Source: Nitrospira sp. (lineage in GTDB: Bacteria; Nitrospirota; Nitrospiria; Nitrospirales; Nitrospiraceae). From it: a stretch of 64,000 nucleotides of DNA. The translations under genes were made by a program, and so were the position numbers. A model generated the notes under the pieces. That model saw nothing but the letters and a program-made list of their open reading frames with translations, made no database searches and had not been told where the DNA came from. Location: NCBI GenBank assembly GCA_030123625.1, contig CP126121.1, forward strand, positions 4,318,179 to 4,382,178. The letters run 5' to 3'. This document shows, piece after piece, positions 25,090 to 33,797 of this stretch (position 1 is the first letter of the stretch; every line of letters starts with the position of its first letter).

Positions 25090-25575
25090 TTAGACCGATA
25101 CTTTCTGATGATCGTCCCTCCGCCTGCGGAGGTTCGTTCCGATGCGGGTACGCTCGCTTTCATATCCCATCGCTGTATAGTACAACGCACGATCAAAAAA
25201 CTGACTCAAGACGTGCATGAGTTCCAACTCGCCGTGCAGCTCGACGGCGCTATCGGACAATCCCTCGCGCTGAACAAAGGCCGTCATATGTTCTCTGGTA
25301 GCGGTGATGGCCCAGAGGAAGTGGCTGTAGGCAACGCCCTGTGCGGCTCGCCGGGCGCCGAGCTCCGTGTACCGGCGCTCGATTTCGCTTTCGGTCATGT
25401 CCATCAACCAATTGTTCAAGTTTTGGTAGATCTCGCGGGTGCGGGCTTGGAGTTCGTCCGGTGGGACTTTTCGCAAATCGCTACAACGGGGAGAATTCCA
25501 CACTTTCTCGCTCAGCTCGTGAGCGAGTTTTTCGGAGTTCTTCTCGATCAGCCTCACCAATCGGCCAGCCAGCAT
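25090..25575 (-). CDS. RsbRD N-terminal-domain-like protein
   Basis: A 161-residue mainly helical protein that resembles the N-terminal sensor domain of RsbR/RsbRD stressosome co-antagonists (for example LVRLIEKNSEKLAHELSEKV and RRAAQGVAYSHFLWAITATR). No STAS domain follows, so it is a stand-alone version. Such domains are thought to bind a ligand or haem and signal to partner kinases; no partner gene is adjacent. Assignment rests on overall pattern and is moderate. Confidence 0.5.
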   Translation of the reverse strand: MLAGRLVRLIEKNSEKLAHELSEKVWNSPRCSDLRKVPPDELQARTREIYQNLNNWLMDMTESEIERRYTELGARRAAQGVAYSHFLWAITATREHMTAFVQREGLSDSAVELHGELELMHVLSQFFDRALYYTAMGYESERTRIGTNLRRRRDDHQKVSV

Positions 25576-25874
25576 AGCGCACCTCCATATGAGTGGTTAT
25601 GTAGGGGAATGCAGGGGACTCCTTATTGCCGATGAAACATTACTTGAATGATAGCACCAACGTCAATGACACGTTTGCCGGGGGTTTGGACCGGTAAATA
25701 CCGCATTCCCGCATCGATGTACGAACATCCTGGCTAGAAAAATGCCGGATGCCATCGTCGCTGTAGCCCGCCACAGGTCGCCTTGAACTTACCGCACTCA
25801 TTTGCTATCCTTCGCAGGCCTTTCGCAATCGACGTATCTCTTCCACCTCACACACGATTCTAAGGAGTACTCAC
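25576..25874. other. Intergenic region upstream of purH
   Basis: About 300 bases between divergent genes. It should hold the promoters of the RsbRD-like gene and purH. AAGGAG at 25861-25866 serves as the purH ribosome binding site. No clear riboswitch or operator was recognised. Confidence 0.4.
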
Positions 25875-27428
25875 ATGGCCGGCATCAAGCGGGCGTTGAT
25901 CAGTGTTTCGGATAAGACCGGAGTCATCGAGATGGCGAAGGGACTGGAAGCGCTTGGCGCAGAAATTTTGTCCACGGGAGGAACGGCCAAAGCGTTGCGC
26001 GACGCCGGGGTGAAGGTCACGGATGTCGCGGCCTATACGGGATCCCCGGAGATTCTCGATGGTCGAGTGAAAACGTTGCACCCCAAGATTCATGGCGGCT
26101 TGCTGGGACGCCGGTCGCTTCCGGCGCATGTCGAGCAGATGAAGCAGCATGGAATCGGTCCCATCGACGTGGTGGTGGTCAATCTCTACCCCTTTGAAGC
26201 CACAATCGCGAAGCCTGATTGCCATTTTGAAGACGCCATTGAAAACATCGACATCGGTGGCCCCTCCATGTTGCGGTCGGCAGCCAAGAATCATGACGAT
26301 GTGTTGGTCGTCGTCGATCCGGCCGATTATTCGCGGGTGCTGGAGGCGGTGAACGGCCATACGGTGACACCGGCGCTGCGCCGGGAGTTGGCGATGAAGG
26401 TCTTTCAGCATACGGCACGCTATGACGGATTGATCGCCGGCTATTTGGAGAAACACGTTCAAGCAAGAGAGATCAAATTTCCCAAAGTATTGTCGCTTCA
26501 GTTTGAGTTGGCGGAGTCCCTCCGCTACGGAGAGAATCCTCATCAGCAAGGCGCGTTCTATCGTGAGTTGGCCGGCAAAGAGCCGTCGGTTTCTCGCGGG
26601 AAGATCTTGCACGGCAAGGCGATGTCCTACAATAACTTCCTCGATGCGAATTCCGCCCTTGAGTTGGTAAAGGAATATGAAGAGACGGCCGTCGCGATCA
26701 TCAAGCACAATAATCCCTGTGGCGCGGCGCTCGGCGAGACACCGGTGGAGGCGTACGTCAAGGCGAGAGAGACGGATCCCGTGTCTGCCTTCGGCGGCGT
26801 GATCGCTTTCAACCGACCGGTGGATCTGGCGGCTGCCAAGGAAATCACGTCCACGTTTGTTGAGGTCGTGATTGCTCCAGGATTCGCTCAAGACGCGTTG
26901 GCGGAATTGAAGCGGAAAAAGGATTTACGCTTATTGGACGTGGGACCGTTGACCAAGGTGAAACAAGAAGGGTTTGATCTGAAGAAACTTGTCGGCGGGC
27001 TCATTGTCCAGGATCGCGATCTCGGTGTCTTGCCGGATCTTCGCACGCTCGCTGTGCCGACTATCCGTAAGCCGACGGATGAAGAATATGCCGCTTGTGC
27101 GTTTGCGTGGAAAGTCTGCAAACACGTCAAGTCCAACGCCATTATCTATGCCAAGCCGGGTCAGACCGTCGGCATCGGGGCAGGACAGATGAGCCGTGTA
27201 GATTCCGTGAAGTTGGCGGCCATGAAAGCGCAACTACCGGTCAAAGGTTGTGTCATGGCTTCGGACGCCTTCTTCCCGTTCCGCGATGGCCTCGATGCCG
27301 CAGCCGAAGTCGGTATTACAGCCGTCATTCAACCCGGCGGATCGATCCGAGACGCAGAAGCCGTCAAAGCCGCGGATGAACATGGGATGGCGATGATTTT
27401 GACCGGCATGCGGCATTTTCGACATTAG
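25875..27428 (+). CDS. purH: Bifunctional AICAR transformylase/IMP cyclohydrolase
   Basis: A 517-residue enzyme doing the last two steps of IMP synthesis: formylation of AICAR and ring closure. The N-terminal cyclohydrolase (MGS-like) domain begins [20 protein letters not shown] and includes [15 protein letters not shown]; the C-terminal transformylase has the [12 protein letters not shown] loop and [14 protein letters not shown]. Length is normal. It is followed after about 140 bases by purD on the same strand, with a stem-loop repeat between them. Confidence 0.97.
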   Translation: MAGIKRALISVSDKTGVIEMAKGLEALGAEILSTGGTAKALRDAGVKVTDVAAYTGSPEILDGRVKTLHPKIHGGLLGRRSLPAHVEQMKQHGIGPIDVVVVNLYPFEATIAKPDCHFEDAIENIDIGGPSMLRSAAKNHDDVLVVVDPADYSRVLEAVNGHTVTPALRRELAMKVFQHTARYDGLIAGYLEKHVQAREIKFPKVLSLQFELAESLRYGENPHQQGAFYRELAGKEPSVSRGKILHGKAMSYNNFLDANSALELVKEYEETAVAIIKHNNPCGAALGETPVEAYVKARETDPVSAFGGVIAFNRPVDLAAAKEITSTFVEVVIAPGFAQDALAELKRKKDLRLLDVGPLTKVKQEGFDLKKLVGGLIVQDRDLGVLPDLRTLAVPTIRKPTDEEYAACAFAWKVCKHVKSNAIIYAKPGQTVGIGAGQMSRVDSVKLAAMKAQLPVKGCVMASDAFFPFRDGLDAAAEVGITAVIQPGGSIRDAEAVKAADEHGMAMILTGMRHFRH

Positions 27429-27434
27429 TTCAGG

Positions 27435-27501
27435 AAGGCTGAGGTTGAGGTTAGGGGAAGAGAGTCGCATCAGAGTTTTCCTTAGCCTCAACCTTAACCT
27501 T
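27435..27501. repeat. Stem-loop repeat between purH and purD
   Basis: Two arms of about 25 bases built on GAGGTTGAGGTT and its complement form an imperfect hairpin with a 16-base loop. A similar GGTTGAGG-type inverted repeat occurs at 60007-60108. It may act as a terminator or processing site and looks like a dispersed intergenic repeat. Confidence 0.5.
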
Positions 27502-27564
27502 ACTGTTCGTTTGTGATCCAGCCAAGACCCCTCCTACAAGACACAACCTTCAGAGGTGATACGG

Positions 27565-28839
27565 GTGAAGATCCTTGTCGTCGGCAGTGGTGGACGTGAA
27601 CATGCGATGGTGTGGAAGCTCGCGCAGAGTTCGCGCAAACCCATACTGTATTGTGCTCCGGGCAATGCGGGCATTGCTTCATCAGCGACCTGCATCCCGA
27701 TTCAATCGGACGACGTTGCCGCCCTAAAAAACTTCGCACTCCGAGAAAAGATTGATGTGACCGTGATCGGGCCTGAAGCACCGCTCGCGTTGGGCATCGT
27801 CGATGAATTCCGCAAAGCTCGGCTCAGAGTGTTTGGGCCGACCAGGAACGCCGCTCGTGTGGAAGCAAGCAAGATTTTCTCCAAGGACGTCATGGCACAG
27901 GCAAAGATTCGAACGGCTCACGCCAAGAGTTTTGAAAAGATCGCGGACGCATTGGCCTACATTGAGCGGCAGGAGTTTCCGGTCGTGATCAAAGCGGACG
28001 GGCTGGCTCAAGGAAAAGGCGTCATCATTGCAACCACTCGTGAGCAGGCGAGACAAGCGATCGTGGATTCGATGGAGAAGGTCGTGTTCGGGCAAGCCGG
28101 GAAACGGGTATTGATCGAGCAGTTCCTCGACGGGGAAGAACTGACGATCATGGCCTTTACCGATGGTAGGACGGTGATACCGATGCCGCCGGCGCAGGAT
28201 CATAAGCGGGTCGGTGATGGCGACACGGGCTTGAATACCGGTGGGATGGGTGCCTATTGTCCTGCCCGGCTTGGGACATCGGAGCTTCAGGATCAAGTTT
28301 TACATGAGGTCTTGCAGCCGATGGTGGACGCCATGGCTCGTCTCGGTTCGCCATTCCAAGGTGTGCTGTACGCGGGGCTGATGGTGGTGAATGGGACGCC
28401 GTACGTGCTCGAATTTAATGCTCGCATGGGCGACCCTGAAACACAAGTGGTGCTGCCCTTGCTCAAGACCGATTTCCTCGACGTCATCGAATCGGTGGTC
28501 GAACATCGGCTTGATCAACTTCCCGTGGAGTGGCATCCGGACGCGACGGTCTGCGTAGTCATGGCATCGGGAGGCTACCCTGGTCCTTATCAGCAAGGGA
28601 TGCCGCTCTCCGGGCTCCCTTCGGCGACCATCTCGTCGGGCTCCTCTATGGTCTTTCATGCTGGAACAGCACAGAAGGGAAATGAGATCGTGACAGCCGG
28701 AGGCCGCGTCCTCGGCATTCTGGGTCGAGGCCCGACGTTATCCGAGGCACAACGCGAGGCCTATCGAGTCGTAAAGACGATCTCTTTTGAGGGATGTCAT
28801 TTCAGGACGGACATCGCGCATCGAGCTCTCAAGACATAA
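27565..28839 (+). CDS. purD: Phosphoribosylamine-glycine ligase
   Basis: A 424-residue ATP-grasp enzyme that joins glycine to phosphoribosylamine in purine synthesis. The N-terminal KILVVGSGGREHAMVWKLAQ, the ATP-grasp segments VVIKADGLAQGKGVIIA and GMGAYCPA, and EFNARMGDPETQVVLPLL are all typical. I start at the GTG at 27565, which has AGAGG eight bases upstream; an upstream GTG at 27556 has none. Confidence 0.96.
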   Translation: MKILVVGSGGREHAMVWKLAQSSRKPILYCAPGNAGIASSATCIPIQSDDVAALKNFALREKIDVTVIGPEAPLALGIVDEFRKARLRVFGPTRNAARVEASKIFSKDVMAQAKIRTAHAKSFEKIADALAYIERQEFPVVIKADGLAQGKGVIIATTREQARQAIVDSMEKVVFGQAGKRVLIEQFLDGEELTIMAFTDGRTVIPMPPAQDHKRVGDGDTGLNTGGMGAYCPARLGTSELQDQVLHEVLQPMVDAMARLGSPFQGVLYAGLMVVNGTPYVLEFNARMGDPETQVVLPLLKTDFLDVIESVVEHRLDQLPVEWHPDATVCVVMASGGYPGPYQQGMPLSGLPSATISSGSSMVFHAGTAQKGNEIVTAGGRVLGILGRGPTLSEAQREAYRVVKTISFEGCHFRTDIAHRALKT

Positions 28840-29099
28840 ACCCAGACAATTCACTATCTCACTATCCTCGAGTCAGCGATCCCGTCGATCACATTGCGAT
28901 TGCTTCCAAGCTAGATCTACCTAACGAAGTAAGCCTAGGCCCAAACAGCCCGGGCCATTCTTCTTCTTAGCCGATTCAAGTGATCTGTTAGAATACCCTC
29001 CCACAATGGTCATTGCGCAACAGCGAGAGTCATAGAAATGTCTATCCAGCACCTGCTGTGGCAGCATCATTTCTGATGAAGTCTGATGAGAGGGGGGCC

Positions 29100-29537
29100 A
29101 TGACACGCCACTCGATGCGGGTAGTCAGTACGGTCATTGGTTGGGGCTTCACACTCGGCCTTGTGGGATGTGATTATTGGCCTCCAGCCTTGCAAGCTGA
29201 AATCGAACAATTGCGGGCCGAGGCCCAAACCTTAACCATGGAAAAAACTCAGCTTCAGGCCCAAGTCATCGATTTGTCCAAGACCAAACTGGAACTGCAA
29301 GGACAGGTCGATGACCTAAGCCGTATCAACCGAGAAAAAACCGGAATACTCACCGGCCTCCAAAACCAGTTGGATGCGGCCCGCGCGAGAGCGTTGAAGG
29401 CGAGAGCCTCGAAGACACCGCCTCACAAAACACCCCTGAAACCAAAGGCTGCCAAGCCGACTTCCAAACATGCTCCCAAGGCCTCGGTGGCGACTAAGCC
29501 ACTCCGGAGGCAATCGGCATCCGATAATCGGCTCTAG
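29100..29537 (+). CDS. Coiled-coil lipoprotein
   Basis: A 145-residue protein with a lipoprotein signal ending in the lipobox LVGC (cysteine near residue 24), a coiled coil of about 60 residues (LQAEIEQLRAEAQTLTMEKT onward) and a lysine/proline/alanine-rich tail. The plan, resembling Lpp-like spacer proteins, suggests an outer-membrane lipoprotein with a basic tail that could touch peptidoglycan. AGGGGGG lies just before the chosen ATG. No family is recognised. Confidence 0.6.
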   Translation: MTRHSMRVVSTVIGWGFTLGLVGCDYWPPALQAEIEQLRAEAQTLTMEKTQLQAQVIDLSKTKLELQGQVDDLSRINREKTGILTGLQNQLDAARARALKARASKTPPHKTPLKPKAAKPTSKHAPKASVATKPLRRQSASDNRL

Positions 29538-29581
29538 CGGTGGGTGAGAGACGGCGTGATACTCACGAACGTTCGACCCAC

Positions 29582-29612
29582 TTCGGCGCACCAAGGCGCG
29601 CATAGCGCCGAA
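29582..29612. terminator. Hairpin between convergent genes
   Basis: TTCGGCGC and GCGCCGAA form an eight-base-pair stem with a 15-base loop between the ends of the lipoprotein gene and the FmdB-type gene. Its location suggests a two-way terminator, though no long T-run follows. Confidence 0.4.
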
Positions 29613-29694
29613 CCAGACCAAGGAAGGTCCGCGACACCACACATTCCGGCGGCCCCGCCCTCAAGAACAACGCCGGAGACCTGATCAACGAGTG

Positions 29695-30054
29695 CTATTG
29701 CGAAGAGGAAGGCGTCGTCGTACCGGACGTCGATGGTGACGAGCTGGCAGATGCCGCCGGCGTGGCGGAAGGCGCCGACGATGTTGTGGAGGCCGCTGCT
29801 GCAGGAGCCGGCTCTTTCTTCTCCCCCGCCTTCGCCGTGTCGGTTTCACTCCCAACACCCGACGGCGGTTTGAGTTTATCGGAGTAATCGGTGATGTACC
29901 AACCACTCCCCTTGAACATAATCCCAGGCGAAGAAATCAGTCGTCTGACGGCTTTCCCACACCGCTCACAGGTCGAGAGCGGATCATCTTTGATGCTCTG
30001 CTTCACTTCAAAACGATACGAACAGCTGTCGCACTGATATTCGTAAATCGGCAC
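29695..30054 (-). CDS. FmdB-family zinc-ribbon protein
   Basis: A 119-residue protein starting MPIYEYQCDSCSYRFE with a second pair CERCG, the FmdB-type putative regulatory zinc ribbon, followed by a PGIMFKGSGWYITDYS stretch common in the family. The C-terminal 50 residues are low-complexity Ala/Ser/Thr/Pro. It lies 58 bases after the aminotransferase gene on the same strand. Precise function unknown. Confidence 0.8.
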   Translation of the reverse strand: MPIYEYQCDSCSYRFEVKQSIKDDPLSTCERCGKAVRRLISSPGIMFKGSGWYITDYSDKLKPPSGVGSETDTAKAGEKKEPAPAAAASTTSSAPSATPAASASSSPSTSGTTTPSSSQ

Positions 30055-30112
30055 GCGTTCCTCCTCTTCTCGTCACCTACACGAATCCATTACTAGATAA
30101 GCCGGTTCTCCC

Positions 30113-31306
30113 TCAAGTCAACTTCGCGAATGCCTGGTCCAGTCGCTCGAGTCCTCGCATGATATTCGTCATGCTGGTGGCATAGGAGAGGCGAAGATGC
30201 TCCAGGCTTCCAAATGGTTCACCCGACACGACTGCGATTCGGGCTTCGTGCAAGAGATAATGCGCCACGTCATTCGGGGACTTCAGTAGTCCCGCAGGTC
30301 CACGTCTCCCCAACAAGGTTTTGATGTTGGGGAATGCGTAGAAGGCCCCAGTTGGCATTCGGCATGACACACCGGGAATTTTATTCAACCCGTCCACGAT
30401 CGCGGTCCGACGGCGGGAAAACTCCTCCACCATTGTGCGAGTGAAGGGCTCCCCAAGGCGCAACGCAGCAACGGCGGCTTTCTGCGAGATCGAACAAGGA
30501 TTTGAAGTGCTCTGGCTTTGGATATTGGCCATCGCGGTTATCAGATCTTTCGGACCGGCCGCATACCCGATTCGCCATCCTGTCATGGCATACGACTTGG
30601 ATACGCCGTTGATGATGACCGTTCGCGATGCGATCTCCGATCCCAACGAAGCAATGCTGATGTGCGTGGCTCCATCGTAGAGTACCTTTTCATAAATCTC
30701 ATCGGAAATAACAAGGAGATCATGTCGGACCGCTGCTGAGGCGATCTCTTCCAGCGTCTCCCGATCATAGGTGGCGCCGGTGGGGTTGCACGGGCTGTTC
30801 ACGATGATGGCTTTCGTTCTCGGCGTAATGAGTCGTTCCATCTCTGAAGCATGGACGGCGTACCCATCTTCCTCGCGGGTCGGTAACAGAACCGGCGTCG
30901 CATCGTTCAGAAGCGTCTGATCCGAATAGGAAACCCAGTAGGGGATTGGAATAATGATCTCGTCACCCGCTTCGAGCAAAGCTTCTGCCAAATTGTAGAG
31001 GGAATGTTTCGCACCACAAGACACGAGAATTTGAGACTTTTCATACCGAATCCCCAATTCAGCCAGAAGTTTGTCGACGATTGCTGCCCGCAATTCATCG
31101 ATCCCGGACGACGGGGTGTATTTGGTAAACCCCTCGCGTATGGCCGCTTCCGCAGCGGCCTTCACCGGCTCCGGCGTATCAAAGTCCGGTTCGCCGGCTG
31201 AAAAATCGATGACATCCAGTCCTTGCGCAGCCATGGCTTTGGCAGTTGCAGCCATGGCCAACGTCGGGGAGGGTGCAATACGCCCGACACGCGCTGCCAA
31301 TTTCAT
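30113..31306 (-). CDS. aspC: Aspartate aminotransferase (class I PLP enzyme)
   Basis: A 397-residue fold-type I aminotransferase. VNSPCNPTGATYDRETLEEI, ISDEIYEKVLYDG and the PLP lysine segment NGVSKSYAMTGWRIGYAAGP are diagnostic, and the N-terminal FSAGEPDFDTPE fits the prokaryotic-type aspartate or bifunctional aspartate/prephenate aminotransferases. Its ATG overlaps the coaD stop by four bases. The exact substrate range is inferred. Confidence 0.9.
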   Translation of the reverse strand: MKLAARVGRIAPSPTLAMAATAKAMAAQGLDVIDFSAGEPDFDTPEPVKAAAEAAIREGFTKYTPSSGIDELRAAIVDKLLAELGIRYEKSQILVSCGAKHSLYNLAEALLEAGDEIIIPIPYWVSYSDQTLLNDATPVLLPTREEDGYAVHASEMERLITPRTKAIIVNSPCNPTGATYDRETLEEIASAAVRHDLLVISDEIYEKVLYDGATHISIASLGSEIASRTVIINGVSKSYAMTGWRIGYAAGPKDLITAMANIQSQSTSNPCSISQKAAVAALRLGEPFTRTMVEEFSRRRTAIVDGLNKIPGVSCRMPTGAFYAFPNIKTLLGRRGPAGLLKSPNDVAHYLLHEARIAVVSGEPFGSLEHLRLSYATSMTNIMRGLERLDQAFAKLT

Positions 31307-31791
31307 GATTTGAGACTCCGGATACGAGCTTGTAGGCGCCGGGCTACTTCCGGATGAAGAAAATCGATTAAATTGCCGCCGTGTTGTGCCACATCCTTAA
31401 TAATCGTCGAAGACAAGTATGAGTATTCTTCGCTGGGCATCAAGAACACCGTCTCCACCATCTTCGCAAGTTTTCGATTGACGAGCGCCATCTGGAATTC
31501 ATGTTCAAAGTCGGAAATGGCGCGCAAGCCACGGATAATCGCATGGGCGCCTGAACGTTCGACGTAATCAACGAGCAATCCGTCGAACGGTGTCACCTCG
31601 ACCTGTCCTACATCCTTCATGACCAGCTTGACCATGTCAAGGCGTTCCGCCAAATTGAAGAGTGGGTGTTTGGAGGGATTCGGAGCGACGGCTACCACCA
31701 CCTTGTCGAACACACGAAGGCTGCGGGTGATGATGTCGGCGTGGCCATGCGTAATGGGATCAAACGTGCCGGGATAGATACCGATTCTCAT
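31303..31791 (-). CDS. coaD: Pantetheine-phosphate adenylyltransferase
   Basis: A 162-residue enzyme that transfers AMP to 4'-phosphopantetheine in CoA synthesis. It opens with IGIYPGTFDPITHGHADII carrying the T/HxGH nucleotide-binding motif, and later has IIRGLRAISDFEHEFQMA and the YSYLSSTIIKDVA segment. Start 31791 gives normal length; the frame is open 49 codons further upstream but that part overlaps rsmD. It overlaps both rsmD and aspC by four bases. Confidence 0.96.
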   Translation of the reverse strand: MRIGIYPGTFDPITHGHADIITRSLRVFDKVVVAVAPNPSKHPLFNLAERLDMVKLVMKDVGQVEVTPFDGLLVDYVERSGAHAIIRGLRAISDFEHEFQMALVNRKLAKMVETVFLMPSEEYSYLSSTIIKDVAQHGGNLIDFLHPEVARRLQARIRSLKS

Positions 31792-32357
31792 GCCTGCACA
31801 GTGCGGGGACGAAAATAGAGGGATAAGACCGTATCGCCGTAGCAATATCGACGCAAAAACTTCGTGCACCCCAACGACACGGGGAAATCGGTCTTCGCAG
31901 CATGTTCGATGACGAGCCACGAATCCATGGCAAACCACTCGTCGGTCCTTGGCTCAGCGAACAATGATGGAAGCTTCGGCGCCTCGGCATAAGGAGGGTC
32001 GGCAAAGACAATATCATAGGGACCGTTCCACTGATCGGGATGGTCCAGAAATTGTTGGATAGTCCGACCCACCACGGCTATTTCCTCACCGATATGACAG
32101 AGCGCTAGGTTTTGCCGCAGCAGTTTCAATGCATCCCGGTTCGACTCGACGAAGGTCACGTGCGCGGCCCCGCGACTGACGGCTTCGATCCCCACCGCTC
32201 CGGTCCCGGCGTAGAGGTCCAAAAATCGACAGTTCGTAAGCCGATTACCGAGAATTGAAAACAGGGCTTCTCGAACCCGGTCAGAGGTTGGACGAAGAAC
32301 AAGTTTTCGCGGCCCGTAGAGTCGACGACCTCGATGGGTACCGGCAATCACACGCAT
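31788..32357 (-). CDS. rsmD: 16S rRNA (guanine966-N2)-methyltransferase
   Basis: A 189-residue SAM-dependent methyltransferase modifying 16S rRNA. MRVIAGTHRGRRL, RPTSDRVREALFSIL, the SAM loop LDLYAGTGAVGIEAVSRGA and the catalytic FADPPYAE match RsmD. An ATG four codons upstream (32369) is an alternative start. The stop overlaps coaD (ATGA), giving the common rsmD-coaD pair, here extended by aspC. Confidence 0.94.
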   Translation of the reverse strand: MRVIAGTHRGRRLYGPRKLVLRPTSDRVREALFSILGNRLTNCRFLDLYAGTGAVGIEAVSRGAAHVTFVESNRDALKLLRQNLALCHIGEEIAVVGRTIQQFLDHPDQWNGPYDIVFADPPYAEAPKLPSLFAEPRTDEWFAMDSWLVIEHAAKTDFPVSLGCTKFLRRYCYGDTVLSLYFRPRTVQA

Positions 32358-32369
32358 ACCAGACAACAT

Positions 32370-32631
32370 CGTCGTGAGCGGCAGACTCTAACATAGCGTT
32401 TTTGCAAGGGTCAAGAAAGGCGGAGGGGAAGGTGACCGTATGGGTTGCGATTGACTTGGAGAGGACCATCGCCATCGGGACTCTTTTGACCGTCTTCTTG
32501 CGGAAGACTATAATGCGATCGTTGTCGCGTGGTACGTCAGGGGGCTCGTGGTACGTCAGGAAGACACGTCCACCTGCGAGTCCTAGCTGAACCCCTCACT
32601 CAGGGTCTGCGCCTCGACCACGAAGTATGAT
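32370..32631. other. Intergenic stretch with a 14-bp direct repeat
   Basis: The only structure noted is CGTGGTACGTCAGG at 32528-32541 and again at 32547-32560, a 19-base spacing close to two helical turns. It could be a pair of binding sites between rsmD and the zinc-ribbon gene. No supported gene. Confidence 0.3.
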
Positions 32632-32805
32632 TTACCGAGCCGCGACGGTTTGAGATTCGCGGGCCGCTAGACTTTTTCGTCGGTTGTTAGAGATGGTACG
32701 GTCAATAATGGCACCGCAGTTGATACATTTCCATGCATAGAACACGAGAAAAAAATCAGAGAACCGTTCCAACATCATCATACCCTTGCACTTCGGACAT
32801 TCCAT
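32632..32805 (-). CDS. Small zinc-ribbon protein, 57 residues
   Basis: A short open frame with GGGAGGG a few bases before the ATG. The protein begins MECPKCKGMMMLERFSDFFL and has a second pair C-I-N-C, so it carries one four-cysteine zinc site (C3, C6, C27, C30) and a basic tail (NNRRKSLAAR). The strong binding site and zinc pattern make it a likely gene. It could be a small nucleic-acid-binding or regulatory protein. It is divergent from radC. Confidence 0.65.
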   Translation of the reverse strand: MECPKCKGMMMLERFSDFFLVFYAWKCINCGAIIDRTISNNRRKSLAARESQTVAAR

Positions 32806-32990
32806 TGATCCCTCCCAAGGTGGCTACGTTCACAGCTGGTGGCACAGTTAAGCAAGAGCTGCACCAATTTGTCATGTTTCAGTATTTCAATAGGTTATGA
32901 ATTACGTATTTGCCTTAGGCCGGTAATTTCTCTTATTTGCCGGTACAAAAGAGTTCGGACCGTCAATTTTTTGTCATCTGAGGGGGCTTC

Positions 32991-33716
32991 GTGGCGGGCA
33001 AAGAACCAAGAAAAGGCATTGCGTACTGGCCAAAGACCGAACGTCCTCGTGAACGTCTTCTCGCGAAGGGTTCCGAAGCCTTATCAGACGCCCATCTTCT
33101 CGCCATTCTCCTGAGGACCGGCCGCCGCGATTCGTCCGCCGTACAGGTTTCCATTGAACTCCTCGACCGCGTGGGTGGGTTGGGAGGATTAGCGGCCTGC
33201 GGGATTGAAGAACTCTGCGCCATCCCTGGTGTCGGTCCCGCCAAGGCGGCCCAACTTAAGGCGGCATTGGCACTGGGGCGACGATCGCTGGCCGTTCCCA
33301 TGTCCACCGGCACTCGTATTGCCTCAAGTACAGATCTGTTCAAACATTTTCATCCTGCCCTCCGCGATGTGAAGCATGAACTCTTCAAAGTCGTGCTGCT
33401 GGACGCAAAAAATGTCGTGATCAAAGAAACCACGGTTTCCGAGGGAAGCCTCACGCTCAGCATCGTGCATCCCCGTGAGGCCTTTGCGCTCGCCGTACGT
33501 GAATCGGCCGCCGCGGTCATTTTTCTTCACAATCATCCCAGCGGAGATCCAACCCCCAGCCCGGAGGATCGGCGATTGACTGACCGACTGATAACGGCGG
33601 GCAAGCTATTGGGGATCCGCGTCTTGGACCATGTGATTGTCGGAGACGGCCGGTACGTAAGTTTTGCCGACGAAGGGTGGATGGCGGAACAGAGAGATGA
33701 GCGGGAAGACCCTTGA
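32991..33716 (+). CDS. radC: RadC-family JAB/MPN protein
   Basis: A 241-residue RadC protein: N-terminal helix-hairpin-helix (IPGVGPAKAAQLKAALALGR) and C-terminal JAB metalloprotease-like domain with HNHPSGDPTPSPED, the metal-binding His-x-His-x10-Asp. Start is GTG at 32991, with GAGGGGG upstream. The RadC name derives from an E. coli repair mutant, but the real function of the family is unclear. Confidence 0.92.
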   Translation: MAGKEPRKGIAYWPKTERPRERLLAKGSEALSDAHLLAILLRTGRRDSSAVQVSIELLDRVGGLGGLAACGIEELCAIPGVGPAKAAQLKAALALGRRSLAVPMSTGTRIASSTDLFKHFHPALRDVKHELFKVVLLDAKNVVIKETTVSEGSLTLSIVHPREAFALAVRESAAAVIFLHNHPSGDPTPSPEDRRLTDRLITAGKLLGIRVLDHVIVGDGRYVSFADEGWMAEQRDEREDP

Positions 33717-33797
33717 AGTACTCTCGACCGACACAACGGTCCCGAGAATATGAGGAAGCGAATGCCTACACCTCTACCTTAACAAGGAGGGCATACT

